64,000 nucleotides of DNA from positions 426,847,379-426,911,378 of the forward strand of contig CM077676.1 of assembly GCA_039707655.1 (NCBI GenBank). Reading direction: 5' to 3'. Positions 11,328 through 21,839 of this stretch are shown one piece after another. This DNA comes from Elymus sibiricus. Its lineage: Eukaryota; Streptophyta; Magnoliopsida; Poales; Poaceae. The notes below the pieces were generated by a model. That model searched no databases, was not told the DNA's origin, and worked only from the letters and a program-made list of their open reading frames with translations. How positions within the stretch are numbered: position 1 is the stretch's first letter; every line of letters starts with the position of its first letter. Both the position numbers and the translations under genes were made by a program.

Positions 11328-12870
11328 TGCTGCTTGTAGACTGCGTTGGTATTTCCCCGAAGAGGAGAGGATGATGCAGTATAGTAGAGATAAGTATTTC
11401 TCTTAGTTAAGAACCAAGGTTATCAATTCAGTAGGAGAACCAAGGAAAATCCCGTTAAGCGCACCTGCATACACAAAATCAAACACTTGCACCCAACGCA
11501 AATAAGAGGGTTGTCAATCCTCTTAGCGGTTATTTGTAAGGATTAAATCTTATAGAGGTAAATAGATAAACTAAAATACTAATTAAAATAAAAGTAAATA
11601 AATTGCAGCAAGGTATTTTTAGGTTTTTTATATATGATAAAGTAGACCCGGGGGCCATAGTTTTCACTAGAGGCTTCTCTCTCGAACACATAGCATACGG
11701 TGGGTAGACAAATTACGGTTGGGCAATTGATAGAAAAGCAAATAATTATGACGGATTCATGACAATTATCATGTATATAGGCATCACGTCCGAGACAAGT
11801 AGACCGACTCCTGTCTGCATCTACTACTATTACTCCACCCATCGACCGCTATCCAACATGCATCTAGGGTATTAAGTATGAAACAGAGTAACGCCTTAAA
11901 CAAGATAACATGATGTAGACAAAGTAAACTCAAGCAATATGATTAAACCCCATCTTTTTATTCTTAATGGCAATAATACAAATACGTGTCATGTTCCTTT
12001 CTGTCACTGGGATTGAAAACCGCAAGATTGAACCCATCACAAAGCACCTCTCCCATTGCAAGATAAACCAATCTAGTTGGCCAAACCAAATCGATAGATC
12101 GGAGAGAAATACAAAGCTATAATAATCATGCATAAAAGAGTTCAGAGAAGACTCAAATATTTCTTATGAATAATCTGATCATAAACTCATAATTCATCGG
12201 ATCCCAACAAACACACCGCAAAAGAAGATTACATCAGATAGAACTCCAAGAACATCGAGGAGAACATGGTATTGAAGATCAAAGAGAAAGAGAAGAAGCC
12301 ATCTAGCTACTAACTATGGACCCGTAGGTCTATGGTAAACTACTCACACATCATCGAAAGGGCGGCAAGGTTGATGAAGAAGCCCTCCGTGATCGATTCC
12401 CCCTCCGGCAGAGTACCGGAAAAAGGCTCCAGATGAGATCACGGAAGAATAGAGGCTTGCGGCGGCGGAAAGGTTTTCTCTTCCGTCTCCCTGGTATATT
12501 GAGAATATTTGAGAATTTATAGTGCTGGAATTAAGTCAGGAGGGCTACAAGGGCCCACAAGCCTGGGGGCGCGCCCTCCAGGCTTGCCGCCTCCTCGTGG
12601 CTCCTCTGGTTTTCTCCCGAAGCTTCGTGGGTCTCTTCTGGTTCAGAAAAAATTAATCCAAAGTTTTTTTCTTGTTTGGACTCTTTTTGATAATGATTTT
12701 CTGAAAAGACAAAAACAAGCAAAAAAACAGCAACTGGCAATGGGCACTAGGTTAATAGGTTAGTCCCAAAAAATGATATATAATGGCATATAATTGCATA
12801 TAAAACATCCCAGATTGATAATATAATAGTATGGAACAAAAAAAATTATAGATACGTTGGAGACGTATCA
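11328..12870 (-). mobile_element. Solo LTR-like element, 1.54 kb, nested
   Basis: On the minus strand it starts TGATACGTCTCCAACG (at 12870) and ends CAAGCAGCA (at 11328). Flanks are CGCAG (11323-11327) and CGCAA (12871-12875), a 5-bp duplication with one change. The start motif is very common in wheat intergenic DNA and is shared with the element at 16859. There is no internal coding domain. It splits the Harbinger-like element in two. Confidence 0.75.
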
Positions 12871-13389
12871 CGCAACCGACCGCCGGACATGGCCACGGCG
12901 GAACTGGGCTAGCTCAGTTTAGATTATGTTTTACGTTGCATATAATAGTATGCATTTGAGGTTTCTAATTTGAGATATTCGGTTGAATAATCAAATATTT
13001 GAGGCGTGACCGGTCACTGTCCGCGGACGCACTCGGGCGCGTCCGCAGGCGTTTGAGGGGGCGGATTTGCCAAGTCCGCCTGTAGATGCTCTAATGAGGC
13101 ATGCCAAGATTTTTTTTTTTTTGAAACATTGCCAAGAATTTGTTTGCGTCCTGTGAAAGAGTCAGAACGAGATTTTTCCTTTTCTTTTTTTAGAAGAAGA
13201 GTAAGGGGAGTGGGAGAACATGTGTGCAGGGGCAGCTCCTGTTGAACGCATTAGGCGTCAAATTGCCCCCGATTCGCACAGGAGCAAGCGAACCGGGCCA
13301 ACCCATTAAGCCGTTTCGCGTCTTCCTGCAGGTCTGCAGCCATTTGTTTGGTTTGTACGTGAACTCTGTAAGGAACAAATTTGGTTTCA

Positions 13390-13456
13390 CTGCAGTATTC
13401 GGTGCTGCAGAGACCACGCATTATTCACGTGAACTCTGTAGCACCGAATACTGCAG
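13390..13456. repeat. Inverted repeat with 17-bp perfect arms
   Basis: CTGCAGTATTCGGTGCT at 13390-13406 is the exact reverse complement of 13440-13456, with a 33-bp spacer containing ATTCACGTGAAC. Nearby, CTGCAGGTCTGCAGCCATTTGT occurs twice in direct orientation (about 13327 and 13450). The mother element is not identified. Confidence 0.85.
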
Positions 13457-13499
13457 GTCTGCAGCCATTTGTGAAACAAACCGGGGAAACACTGCAGTG

Positions 13500-13828
13500 A
13501 ACTGAAATACTTTTTCTAAAAGTTAACTAACATTTAAACACTTTTTTTAAAAAACACGGACACTTTTTCATATTTTCAAATATTTTTTGAAACTGAGAAT
13601 TTTTTCAAAACTTTGAAAAAAAATTGTAACACAAACAAAATTTTGAAAGCACAAACATTTTTTAAAATTTGCGAGAAAATTTTCAAGACAGGAACTTTTT
13701 TTTGAAGACATGATCATTTTTTAAATTCCAAATGTTTTTTGAAAATGCGTACATTTTTGGAAAATTTGAACACCTATTGGAAACACAATCAATTTTTAAA
13801 CACAATCAATTTGAACACCATCCATAGT
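13500..13828. other. A/T-rich low-complexity stretch
   Basis: Runs such as TTTTTGAAA and CACAAACATTTTTT recur without a clear period. This is a common degenerate spacer in Triticeae DNA. No gene seen. Confidence 0.6.
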
Positions 13829-14338
13829 CTCTAGCAGGCTACCGAAATGCAGATGCAAGTCGCTTGGAGGAACCACAACAGTGTCTTGACTACGAGTATC
13901 ATTAAGTTGGAGAACACACTTGACGCTGAAACAGTCGTCATCTTTTATATCCCCCGACTGCTCCAATTCCGTCTGGCGGATGTGAAGGCAGTAATATGAA
14001 CTTCTGTTGGCGACCGTTGCACCGATGGTACAGACGACGGTGGTTCATCCTTTTGGATTAGACTGATGCAGGATTACCTCACTTTCACGTTATTTGCATC
14101 CATACCATCGGCAAAATCAAGAACCAGGACTACGTAACCAGACTCTAACAGGCGGCCATTGGGGTAGTACCACAGAGCCCAACTGTGGCCGTCGACGCTG
14201 ATAGGGGGGAGAAGCCAAGTACTGGCCGGGCTTCAATTGCTTCTTGGCGCTCGAGTACCCACGTACCTTGAACACGAATGATCTCTCCTCGGATTCGGGC
14301 ACAATGGCGGCAGGAAGCTTGGACTGATCTGCCATCAC
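13829..14338 (-). pseudogene. MATH-domain (BTB-MATH, BPM-like) gene remnant
   Basis: The start codon at 14338 opens MMADQSKLPAAIVPESEERS and then FVFKVRGYSSAKKQLKPGQY, matching the start of grass MATH-BTB proteins. One extra base in a G run (plus strand, near 14205) shifts the frame. In the next frame the MATH core continues with SVDGHSWALWYYPNGRLLE and VVLVLDFADGMDAN. After more frame changes it ends with DDDCFSVKCVLQLND and TVVVPPSDLHLHFGSLLE, the linker that normally precedes the BTB domain. The BTB half is absent. BPM proteins are substrate adaptors of CUL3 ubiquitin ligases and are a large, fast-evolving family in grasses. This copy cannot make a full product. Confidence 0.8.
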
Positions 14339-14480
14339 CGGAGGTTGGCTAGGTCGCTATGGCAGGAGGACGGGTAATGGCAGCCGCGATCGTTGATCGG
14401 TCCCCCGTTTCCACGACCCAGGAGGCCAAGATCAAGATTGAAGGCCGCGGCGGACGCGAAGAAGTGCGAGAGCAACTAAC

Positions 14481-15474
14481 TAAGGAGAGCTCCTTCGGAG
14501 CCTCCCAACGATCACATGCGGTGGGTTGAGAGCGCGCCACTTGGCGTGCTCTCAGCCGCCGCCACGTGTCGCGCTCTGGGCGTTCCCTTCGGATTTTGGT
14601 TTTTTTTCGCACGCGTTTTCGGCTTTTTTAATGTTTTTTTTGGCTTTTTTTGGCTTTTTTTGCTCCCGCGAGAGGCACGGTTTTGCTCCGCGAGAGGCAC
14701 GGTCTTGCTTCCGCGAGAGGCACGGCCGTGCCCCTCGGAAACGAAAAAAAACGCGTTTTCTGTTTTTTTTTCTTCCAAGAGAGGCACGGTTTTGCTTTCG
14801 CGAGAGGCACGGTCTTGCTTTCGCGAGAGGCACTGTGCCTCTCGGAAACGGAAAAAAATGCATTTTCTGTTTTCTTTTTCTTCTGCGAGAGGCACGGTTT
14901 TGCTTTCGCGGGAGGCACGGTCGTGCCTCTTGGAAACAGAAAAAAACGCGTTTTCTGTTTTTTTTTTCTTCCGCGAGAGGCACGGATTTGCTTTCGCGAG
15001 AGGCACAGTTTTGCTTTCGCGAGAGGCACGGCCATGCCTCTTTAGGAAAGGAAAAAAAAGTGCTTCCGGTTCATTTTTTCGTCGGTTTTTTTCGACAGGT
15101 TTTTTCGTGAAAGAAAAAGTTCGTCAAAACCTATCAACATGGGATCTATTTTTGAAGATCTCGATGCGAGGAATCTAACGGTGAAAACGGTTCAAGATTT
15201 GGACACGCAGCTTAAGAGATAAAACGTTTTGAATAAACGGATCTACGAAAAAAGAGAAAACTCCCAGGTTGCGACGGACTGCACTTCGGTGCCTTAAGGC
15301 ACCTGCCTTTGTGTCTATGACATGTGGACCCAACAGGTGGCTGGCCCACATGTCAGTGACCCAAAGGCAGGTGCCTTTACGGCACCCAAGCTGCGTCCGG
15401 TTGCGATAAGTGGCGCGCATGCAGTGCGCCACTCGTCGCAACCTGTAGAGGTGGGAGTGATCTTTGGAAGAAGT
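14481..15474 (+). mobile_element. Mutator-like (non-autonomous) repeat with GCGAGAGGCACGG array
   Basis: A repetitive block carries at least ten copies of the motif GCGAGAGGCACGG (14667-15035) alternating with homopolymer runs and CGGAAACG. It then passes through a conserved segment (15117-15256) and ends near a palindrome GGTTGCGAYAAGTGGCGCGC/GCGCCACTCGTCGCAACC (15399-15444). Left- and right-end sequences (GATCACATGCGG near 14509 and GTGATCTTTGG near 15451) are partly inverted. Assignment to Mutator is by general resemblance; exact ends and TSD were not resolved. Long open frames here only read the repeats. Confidence 0.45.
15276..15398. mobile_element. Fold-back MITE with 9-bp TSD (Mutator type)
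   Basis: The 123-bp element starts GGACTGCACTTCGGTGCC. Its right end read in reverse is GGACGCAGCTTGGGTGCC, and the inverted similarity extends about 55 bp from each end, so almost the whole element folds on itself. It is flanked by GGTTGCGAC (15267-15275) and GGTTGCGAT (15399-15407), a 9-bp duplication with one change, the length typical of Mutator-like elements. It interrupts the palindrome of the surrounding repeat. Confidence 0.75.
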
Positions 15475-15596
15475 ACTTCTTAATTAGTGATTTCGGAGAA
15501 GTGCTGACTTGAGGTAGACTTCACCTGGATCAAATCAAATATGTTATTGGGCTTGGGTGGGCTTTGGAGAGCAACAGCCATTGTATATTTTTTTAG

Positions 15597-15770
15597 CAAA
15601 AAAAAAGTTTGTCGAGACCTATCAACATGGAATCTAGTTTTGAAGATCTCAACACGAGGAATCCAACGGTGAAAACGGTTCGTGATTTGGATGCATGGTT
15701 AAAGAGAGAAAACGTTTTGAATAAACGAATTTACGAAAAAAGGGCGTGGATACGCCTGGTTTTGCTCTTA
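15597..15770 (+). repeat. Second, truncated copy of the 15.1-kb repeat segment
   Basis: Bases 15605-15750 repeat 15117-15260 with about 85-90 percent identity by eye, including ACGGTGAAAACGGTTC and AACGTTTTGAATAAACG. The copy lacks the GCGAGAGGCACGG array. Confidence 0.8.
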
Positions 15771-15951
15771 AAAACGTGGCTACGTCTGGTAATTACTCCC
15801 TACGTTCACTGTTATAGGATGTTTTGGATTTGTCTAAAGAAGTTTTGCATATTTTAATATAAACTACTTACAAACAGAAATGAATGAACAAACACATCGT
15901 TCCTCAAGCGGCGGAAAGGCGCCGAAGTGCCGTGACAACCTTATCCGACGG

Positions 15952-16825
15952 CTACCTACCGCTTGCGGACGAGTCGCTCCGTCTCCTGCTGCGCGGTGCG
16001 GAGGGCCGCCGTGGCCAATGCCGACAGCGCCCGCGGAGCTCTGACAGCGGGCTTGCCCCTGCCGGCGTTGGCGGAGGAGTCGCTAAGCAACCACTCCTCG
16101 TCGATCTTGGCAAACTCGCCGTCAAGGCGGCCGTCTCCGCGGTGGTGACGGAGCGGTCAAGGGCCCACGCGGCGGCGATGTCCAAGTCGTTGCAGACCCA
16201 TTCCGGTGCCATGTCGGACTTGGCGAATGCCGAGCGGCAAGCAGCATTGCGCCGGTCGTACCACGCCTGCTGCCTCATCCTTGACGCGGCGTCCGGTCTG
16301 GATGTCGCGGTTGCACGGGGGCGACGCCGGCTCCTCCTTGAAGCGGCACCTGATCTGGACACCGCGGTTGCGCGGGGTGACGTCGGTTCCTTCTTGACCC
16401 ACCGGAGTGGGGACTCTGGCTCATGCTTCACGCGGTGGCGTTACGGGGGCGGTGGCTCCTACTTGATTCGCACCGGCGATGGTGGCGTCAGGCCCATCTG
16501 ACGGATGAATTCTTTGTCTATCAGAGCGGCCTCTGCGAGGAGGCGGGCTGTTGCTGTGGCTGTGGCGTCTGGTCCTCCTCGTCGTCGCAGGAGATGACGA
16601 TCTCCTATTTGCCGGAGGAGCCGGCCACCGTGGATGCTGAGGGGCCTAGAGAGCGAGGACGACGACGACAAGATCCGCCCGATGAAGAACTGTCACCGCC
16701 TCCGCCTGCCAACGCGGAGAACCACAACTTCGGCATCGTCGCTAGAAGTGGAGGGGCTCGAAGAGGAGGAGTGGCTCAAAGAGAAGGAGGTGTGGATGTG
16801 CATCGTCGGTGCACGGCTTAAATAG
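15952..16825 (-). pseudogene. Degenerate repeat-borne gene with KEEP-type motifs, function unknown
   Basis: Several minus-strand frames contain pieces of one protein: ALIDKEFIRQMGLTPPSPVR (about 16480-16540), then short repeats of the type KEEPASPP / KHEPESP / KKEPTSP (about 16350-16440), then QAWYDRRNAACRSAFAKSDM and an Ala-rich helix-forming region down to 15952. Frames change at least twice, so it is broken. I do not recognise a catalytic domain. It belongs to the TIR element around it. Confidence 0.45.
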
Positions 16826-16858
16826 CCACAGCCACGACTAGGCGAAGGGGCAGTCAGC

Positions 16859-18393
16859 TGATACGTCTCCGTCGTATCTATAATTTTTGATTGTTTCATG
16901 CCAATATTCTACAACTTTCATATTCTTTTGGCAACATTTTATTATTTTTGGGACTAACATATTGATCCAGTGCCCAGTGCTAGTTCCTGTTTTCTGCTTG
17001 TTTTTTGTTTCACAAAAAATCCATATCAAACGAAGTCCAAACGCGATAAAATTTTACGGAGAATTATTTTGGAATATATGTGATTTTTGGGAGGTGGAAT
17101 CAACGCAAACGGAGGCCCACAGCCTCCACAAGGCAAACGGGCATGACCCCCCAGGCCGCGTGGTGTTGCCTTGTGAGCACACCGTAAGTCGGTTGGGGCT
17201 CTTCTTCGGCCGCAAGGAAGTTTATATCGATAAAAAAATCATGTTAAAATTTCAGCGCAATCGGAGCGTTACGGATCTCCGGGAATATAAGAAACGGTTT
17301 TCGGCCAGAAAACAGGAACGCGAAACAGAAGAGAAACAGAGAGAGAGAGATCCAATCTCGGAGGGGCTCCTTCCCTCCGGGAGCCATGGTGGCCATGGAC
17401 CAGAGGGGGAACTCTCCTCCCATCTAGGGGGGAGGACAAGGAAGAAGAAGAAGGAGGGGGGCTCTCTCCCCCTCTCTCCCGGTGGCGTCGGAACGCTGCC
17501 GGGGCAATCATCGTGACGGCGATCTACTCCAACAACTTCACCGCCGTCATTACCAACACTCTCCCCCTCTATGCAGCGGTGTAACCTCTCTATTCCCGCT
17601 GTAATTCTCTACTTGAACATGGTGCTTAACGCTATATATTATTATCCAATGATATGTGGCAATCCTATGATGTTTGAGTAGATTTGTTTTGTCCTATGGG
17701 TTGATTGATGATCGTGATTGGTTTGGGTTGTATGTTTTATTTTGGTGCTGTCCTATGGTGCCCTCCGTGTCGCGCAAGCGTGTGGGATTACCGCTGTAGG
17801 GTTTGCAATACGTTCATAATTCTCTTATAGTGGGCGGCTAGAGTGATAGAAACTTACACCCGAGTAAGGGGGTTGTTGCGTATGGGAGTAAAGAGGACTT
17901 GTTACTTAATGCTATGGTTGGGTTTTACCTTAATGATCTTTGGTAGTTGTGGATGCTTGCTAGAGTTCCAATCATAAGTGCATATGATCCAAGTACGGAA
18001 AGTATGTTAGCTCATGCCTCTCCCTCATATAAAATTGCAATAATGATTACCGGTCTAGTTATCGATTGCCTAGGGACAAATCCTTCTCTTGTGTTAGAAA
18101 ATCTTTCTACTAAACAACTAGCTTTTATTATCTTGCAAATTACTCGTAGTTTTATTCTCACTAAGTACTCCTAGTTTTATTCTTGCGAAGTAGTTCTAGC
18201 ATTACACCTACAAAGTACTTCTAGTTTCATACTTGTTCTAGGTAAAGCAAACGTTAAGTGTGCGTAGAGTTGTATCGGCGGTCGATAGAACTTGAAGGGA
18301 ATATTAATTCTACCTTTAGCTCCTTGTTGGGTTCGAAACTCTTATTTATCGAGAAAGGCTACGACTGATCCCCTATATACTTGTGGGTTATCC
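16859..18393 (+). mobile_element. Solo LTR, 1.54 kb, with TSD TCAGC
   Basis: Starts TGATACGTCTCCGTCG and ends CTTGTGGGTTATCC (canonical ..ATCA with the last base changed). TCAGC flanks it exactly on both sides (16854-16858, 18394-18398). The start is shared with the LTR at 11328-12870, but the 3' half differs, so these are related families or subfamilies. Open frames inside are short and not convincing. A solo LTR indicates excision of the internal domain by recombination. Confidence 0.85.
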
Positions 18394-18465
18394 TCAGCCC
18401 ACTTCAATGCGGCGAGTGGCCAGAGTTGGTTTCTCGGGACGCGTTGCCTGCATTGAAGCGGCGAC

Positions 18466-20550
18466 TGTAGGAGATATGCCCTAGAGGCAATAATAAATGT
18501 TATTATTTATCCCCTTGTTCCTAATTATGTTTATGTTCCATTCTATAACTGCTATGGTTCTTGAGTCTACAATAACCACAAGGCTTGAAGGAAGTCTCAT
18601 ATGCACGTGTGGAATAATAAACGGTAAAATGTATTCCTAGTCTGACCTCTAAGACTAGCTCAAGTGTTGCATGATGGTTCTGTTTTCCTGATCATGGGCA
18701 TGACTATGGCGGCAATTTTGAGGGCACAATGTTAGAAGAACATTTGTGTTGAATCGACCCGATTGATGTTATGCTATGAGATACATTCGTCACAAGTTAA
18801 TGGTTAATAACACATAGAAAGTTAACGTTTGCATAATTCCTTAGACCATGAGAGTATCGAGTTTCTTCATGTTTGCTTCATGGACTTCGGGGTTTGTTAA
18901 ACGTCATCCGTAAATGGGTGGCTATTACGGCGGCTTACGGGTTCATGGAAAAGTATGTCAAGGGACTTGATAGCTCAAGATTGGGATTTGCTCCTCTGAC
19001 GATGGAGAGATATTCTTTGGGCCTTCTCGGTGTTACGGTATCCATCATCGTCTGGCCAGACACATTGTGATTTGATCACTCGGATGCCGGAACACGGGAA
19101 CGAGAAAAGAGAACAAAACCGGTAACGAGGTAACTGACATAGTGGACAAAGTTGTTGATCAACGGGGATGCCGATAAATCTCACCTCGGGTTTTGTAACA
19201 TATCGCGAAGCAACAGGAATAGCACACGGCAACTGGAGGTTCACTCGAATATTTATTCGTGTGGGTATAGGGGTCAATATGGGTGTCCACGGCTCCGATG
19301 TTGATCATTGATCGGAAAGTGTTCCGGTCATGTCTATACTTCACCGAACCTATAGGGTCACACGCTTAGGGTCATCTATCTGCTGAATACTAGATAGGGA
19401 GTCTGAGAGAAAGTCATCGGAAAAGTTTCGGAGACGACGAAAAAGTTCCGGAGAGAGAACGCCGGAAGAGTTTCGGTAAAATCCAAAAGTTGTTTCAGAG
19501 TATACCATTAAGTCAAAATGGTTTCGACACACGCCTGGAAATTCTTGGAGGGTGTCAGAATTGTTCTGGAAACTTCTGGGATTTTTCCGGGATAAAAACC
19601 GGAAATGTTCCGGAGCTGCCGGAACCGGTTTGGTTGCTTTTGCAGATAAAAATCACTAATCCGGAATTGTTTCGGAACGCGTCCAAAATCATTTTAGTTG
19701 GTACTGGAATTATTTTAAGACCCACAGAAATATTTTCGGATTTAACGGTCGCGGAAAAATGTTTCTGTGAATAATGAAAATCACTTTATGGTTACTTTTT
19801 TGGAAAACCACCTTTTAAGGCTTTTCCCAAAAGGCTTCTAGAAGGACTTAGGGACCAAGGAACCTCCTTTGGGGGGGGGGGGGCATGAGGGTGGCCAGCC
19901 AAGGGTGGATCTCCACATGCCATCCTTTTATGCCCTTTATGCCCTTTATGTGTGACATAAAGTGTGGGTGTTTTGGTATTTTAATGTGCCAACCCTACCC
20001 CTTGGTTTTCCTATAAATAGAGGTGGAGAAGAGCTCTCCACACTCACTCCAACTCTTTCTCACATACAAATGCCATGCATTGTCTGGCTTTCTCTCTCCC
20101 TCCCACGAAATAGTTCGTAGAGCCGAAAGGCTGTCTGGGTTCCGAAAGGAAATAGTTCTGGACGGCGAAGCCCTGCCGGATAGCTGACACCGTATGTGTG
20201 CAACCCCGTAGAGAGGTCGTAATTTCGATCTTTTGCCCGAGGGGCTGTTCGAGGGTCCTCCCGAAGGGCTGTCCGAGTTTCGAGGGTCCTCCCGAAGGGC
20301 TGTCCGTGACATCGTCCTGGGGACTGTCCGACCGCCTCCCGAAGGGCTGTCCGACGAGGGAGTACATCCTCGCGGTTGGGAGGTTGTAAATCCTAGCTGC
20401 GGGGATCTGCACCGACGATCTACATCGACTCTACTTCCGCTGCGCTACGAGTCGGTAATGATCAGATCTAACCTTGTATACAGTCTCCATAGTGGTCCTG
20501 GGCGTGCTCGCTGTACCGAATTTTTTTGTTTTCTGTCGCATTACCCTACA
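18466..20550 (+). mobile_element. Copia-type solo LTR, 2.09 kb, with TSD GCGAC
   Basis: Starts TGTAGGAGATATGCCC and ends GTCGCATTACCCTACA. GCGAC flanks both sides (18461-18465 and 20551-20555), a perfect 5-bp duplication. The same LTR family, in reverse orientation, occurs at 61482-63464; shared segments include AACGTCATCCGTAAATGGGT and the CCCGAAGGGCTGTCCG repeats near 20270-20350. A TATA-like CCTATAAATAGAGG (near 20010) marks the promoter. Confidence 0.88.
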
Positions 20551-20960
20551 GCGACGCCCAAGAGGTCGCGTCTGTCAGCGCCGCCCTCATGTTCGGGCAC
20601 GTTGTACGGCATCAATGCCAGCCGCTACATGCTCTGGGCCGACTTGAATGTGGCGCGTCAAGCGGTGCGGGCGTTCGATAAAAAGCGCGGGAGAGGCGGG
20701 TGGTTTTTTTGTCGGCCAGGTTAGTCAGACGCGGGCTTGGCAGCGTCTGGACACCCGTAAAGCTCCCCGTTTGTCTCGGATTTGCGAGATAAAGTGCGTC
20801 CTGACGGGTCGGCGAACCGACACAGGCCCGCGTTGGATGACAAAACACATCTTAACCGCGTGGTCCGTGTTGGAGATGCCCTTAGTAGTAGTAAGAGGAA
20901 AAGTGGAAGAAAAGAATATGAGTAGTAGGAGGAAATATTATGTCTTGAACGTGAGTACTA

Positions 20961-21230
20961 TTTTTTTTTTTGAACAAAGTACAGACGCAAGCGCTCATAT
21001 ATACGCGTATACACTCACCCCTATGAACGCACACACGCACACCCTACCCCTATGAGCACCTCCGAGAGACTGAGCCGGCATATCATCTAGAGATTTACGA
21101 AGTCACCGTAGGCGCCTCGTCGTCGACGGGAACGTCTCCTCCCACTAAAAGCGCATCGCCGGAAATCCTGAAATAAATTTAGGAATAATGCGAGCATCAG
21201 GACTTGAACCCTGGGTGTCCCTCTGCTGGT
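20961..21230 (-). mobile_element. Au SINE, 5' end damaged
   Basis: The minus strand shows the tRNA-derived B box GGTTCAAGTCC (21200-21210), the body with GATTTCCGGCGATGCGC-type and CGTCGACGACGAGGCGCC-type blocks, and a tail ending at the T run 20960-20971 on the plus strand (poly-A on the minus strand). This matches what I know of the wheat/Aegilops Au SINE. The region that should hold the A box, upstream of the B box, is partly deleted (about 21211-21240), so internal Pol III transcription is doubtful. Confidence 0.65.
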
Positions 21231-21479
21231 CGTCGTGAAATGCGAATGGAACCGGACCTTGCTACCGGTGGCTTGGTGCGCCTTGAAGAATATGGCTTGG
21301 TGGGCGGTTGGGCCTCGGTCGAGTCAGTCACGCACGCGGTCGGTCAGGTCATGCATGACGTGAAAATCCGTGCGACGCAAAAGAAAGAGAAACGCGTGCG
21401 CCTGCCTGCCACCCACCATACGTATTAACTTTTGCCAAAAAATCGGTTGTCAGATCTGGGGGCCGCCTTATCTTCTCGC

Positions 21480-21839
21480 TGCCTGGATCCAACAAACCCT
21501 AGCCGCCTCTCTCTCCTGCTCCTCTCCTCAGATCTCCAACCACCATGGCGAGATCGAGCCGCCGGCTCCTCCTTCCAACTGCCTGCCACCATGGATCCAT
21601 GGTCTCGCCCTTCCTTCCAACCGCCTGCCACCTCATCCTTCCATGGCGACATGGCTGAGGACGCCCCGCCGGTCGAGACGCAGGCCCGCTGTCCGGACGG
21701 CAGCAACGCACGTCCCCTCACCCGGTCGATGTCCGGATGGGAAACAGCACCGTGGCGACCGCCCCGGGCCCGGAGACTCTCACGGCGGCCGGAGCGCCAA
21801 CGTTTGCCGACCTCCATCGCCTGTTCTTTCGTATCGTGG
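21480..21839 (+). other. Possible first exon of a plus-strand transcript
   Basis: The sequence after 21480 looks like a cereal 5' leader (AAACCCTAGCCGCC, CTCTCTCTCC), then GC-rich coding-like DNA with several ATGs and a good splice donor TGG/GTGAGT at 21839/21840. One frame from ATG 21737 gives MGNSTVATAPGPETL and then FADLHRLFFRIVG up to the donor; a competing frame from ATG 21592 is also open. Downstream segments near 23940 and 24860 look like acceptors but give immediate or early stops. It may be a small gene, a pseudogene or a non-coding RNA. I do not recognise a family. Confidence 0.35.

Larger units (their letters stand above)
10390..13091 (+). mobile_element. Harbinger-like TIR transposon containing a nested LTR
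   Basis: The element is bounded by TAA on both sides (10387-10389 and 13092-13094), with outer bases GAGC at the left and GCTC at the right. Subterminal segments are inverted and similar (CGCCTCAAACGTCCGGACG on the left against CCCTCAAACGCCTGCGGACG read from the right). A 3-bp TAA/TTA duplication and short inverted ends fit PIF/Harbinger. The nested LTR at 11328-12870 accounts for more than half of its length, so the original element was about 1.15 kb and non-autonomous. No DDE transposase was seen. Confidence 0.6.
15885..20881 (-). mobile_element. Second Harbinger-like TIR element, split by two solo LTRs
   Basis: When the LTRs at 16859-18393 and 18466-20550 and one copy of each TSD are set aside, the remaining sequence reads continuously. 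At its right end it finishes ..GTTGGAGATGCCC followed by TTA (20882-20884), the reverse of the GGGCATCTCCAAC terminus often seen in Triticeae TIR elements with TTA/TAA duplications. The left terminus is not found and seems lost near 15885. A degenerate open region (15952-16825, minus) lies inside. The superfamily call is by terminus and TSD type only. Confidence 0.45.

Noticed and set aside
14516..15178. Several long overlapping open frames on both strands with RERHGFAFARGT-type repeats
   Set aside because: They only translate the GCGAGAGGCACGG array in different frames; a repeat without stops gives long frames on both strands.
20961..21230. tRNA gene
   Set aside because: B box present, but no cloverleaf can be formed; the sequence is a tRNA-derived SINE.
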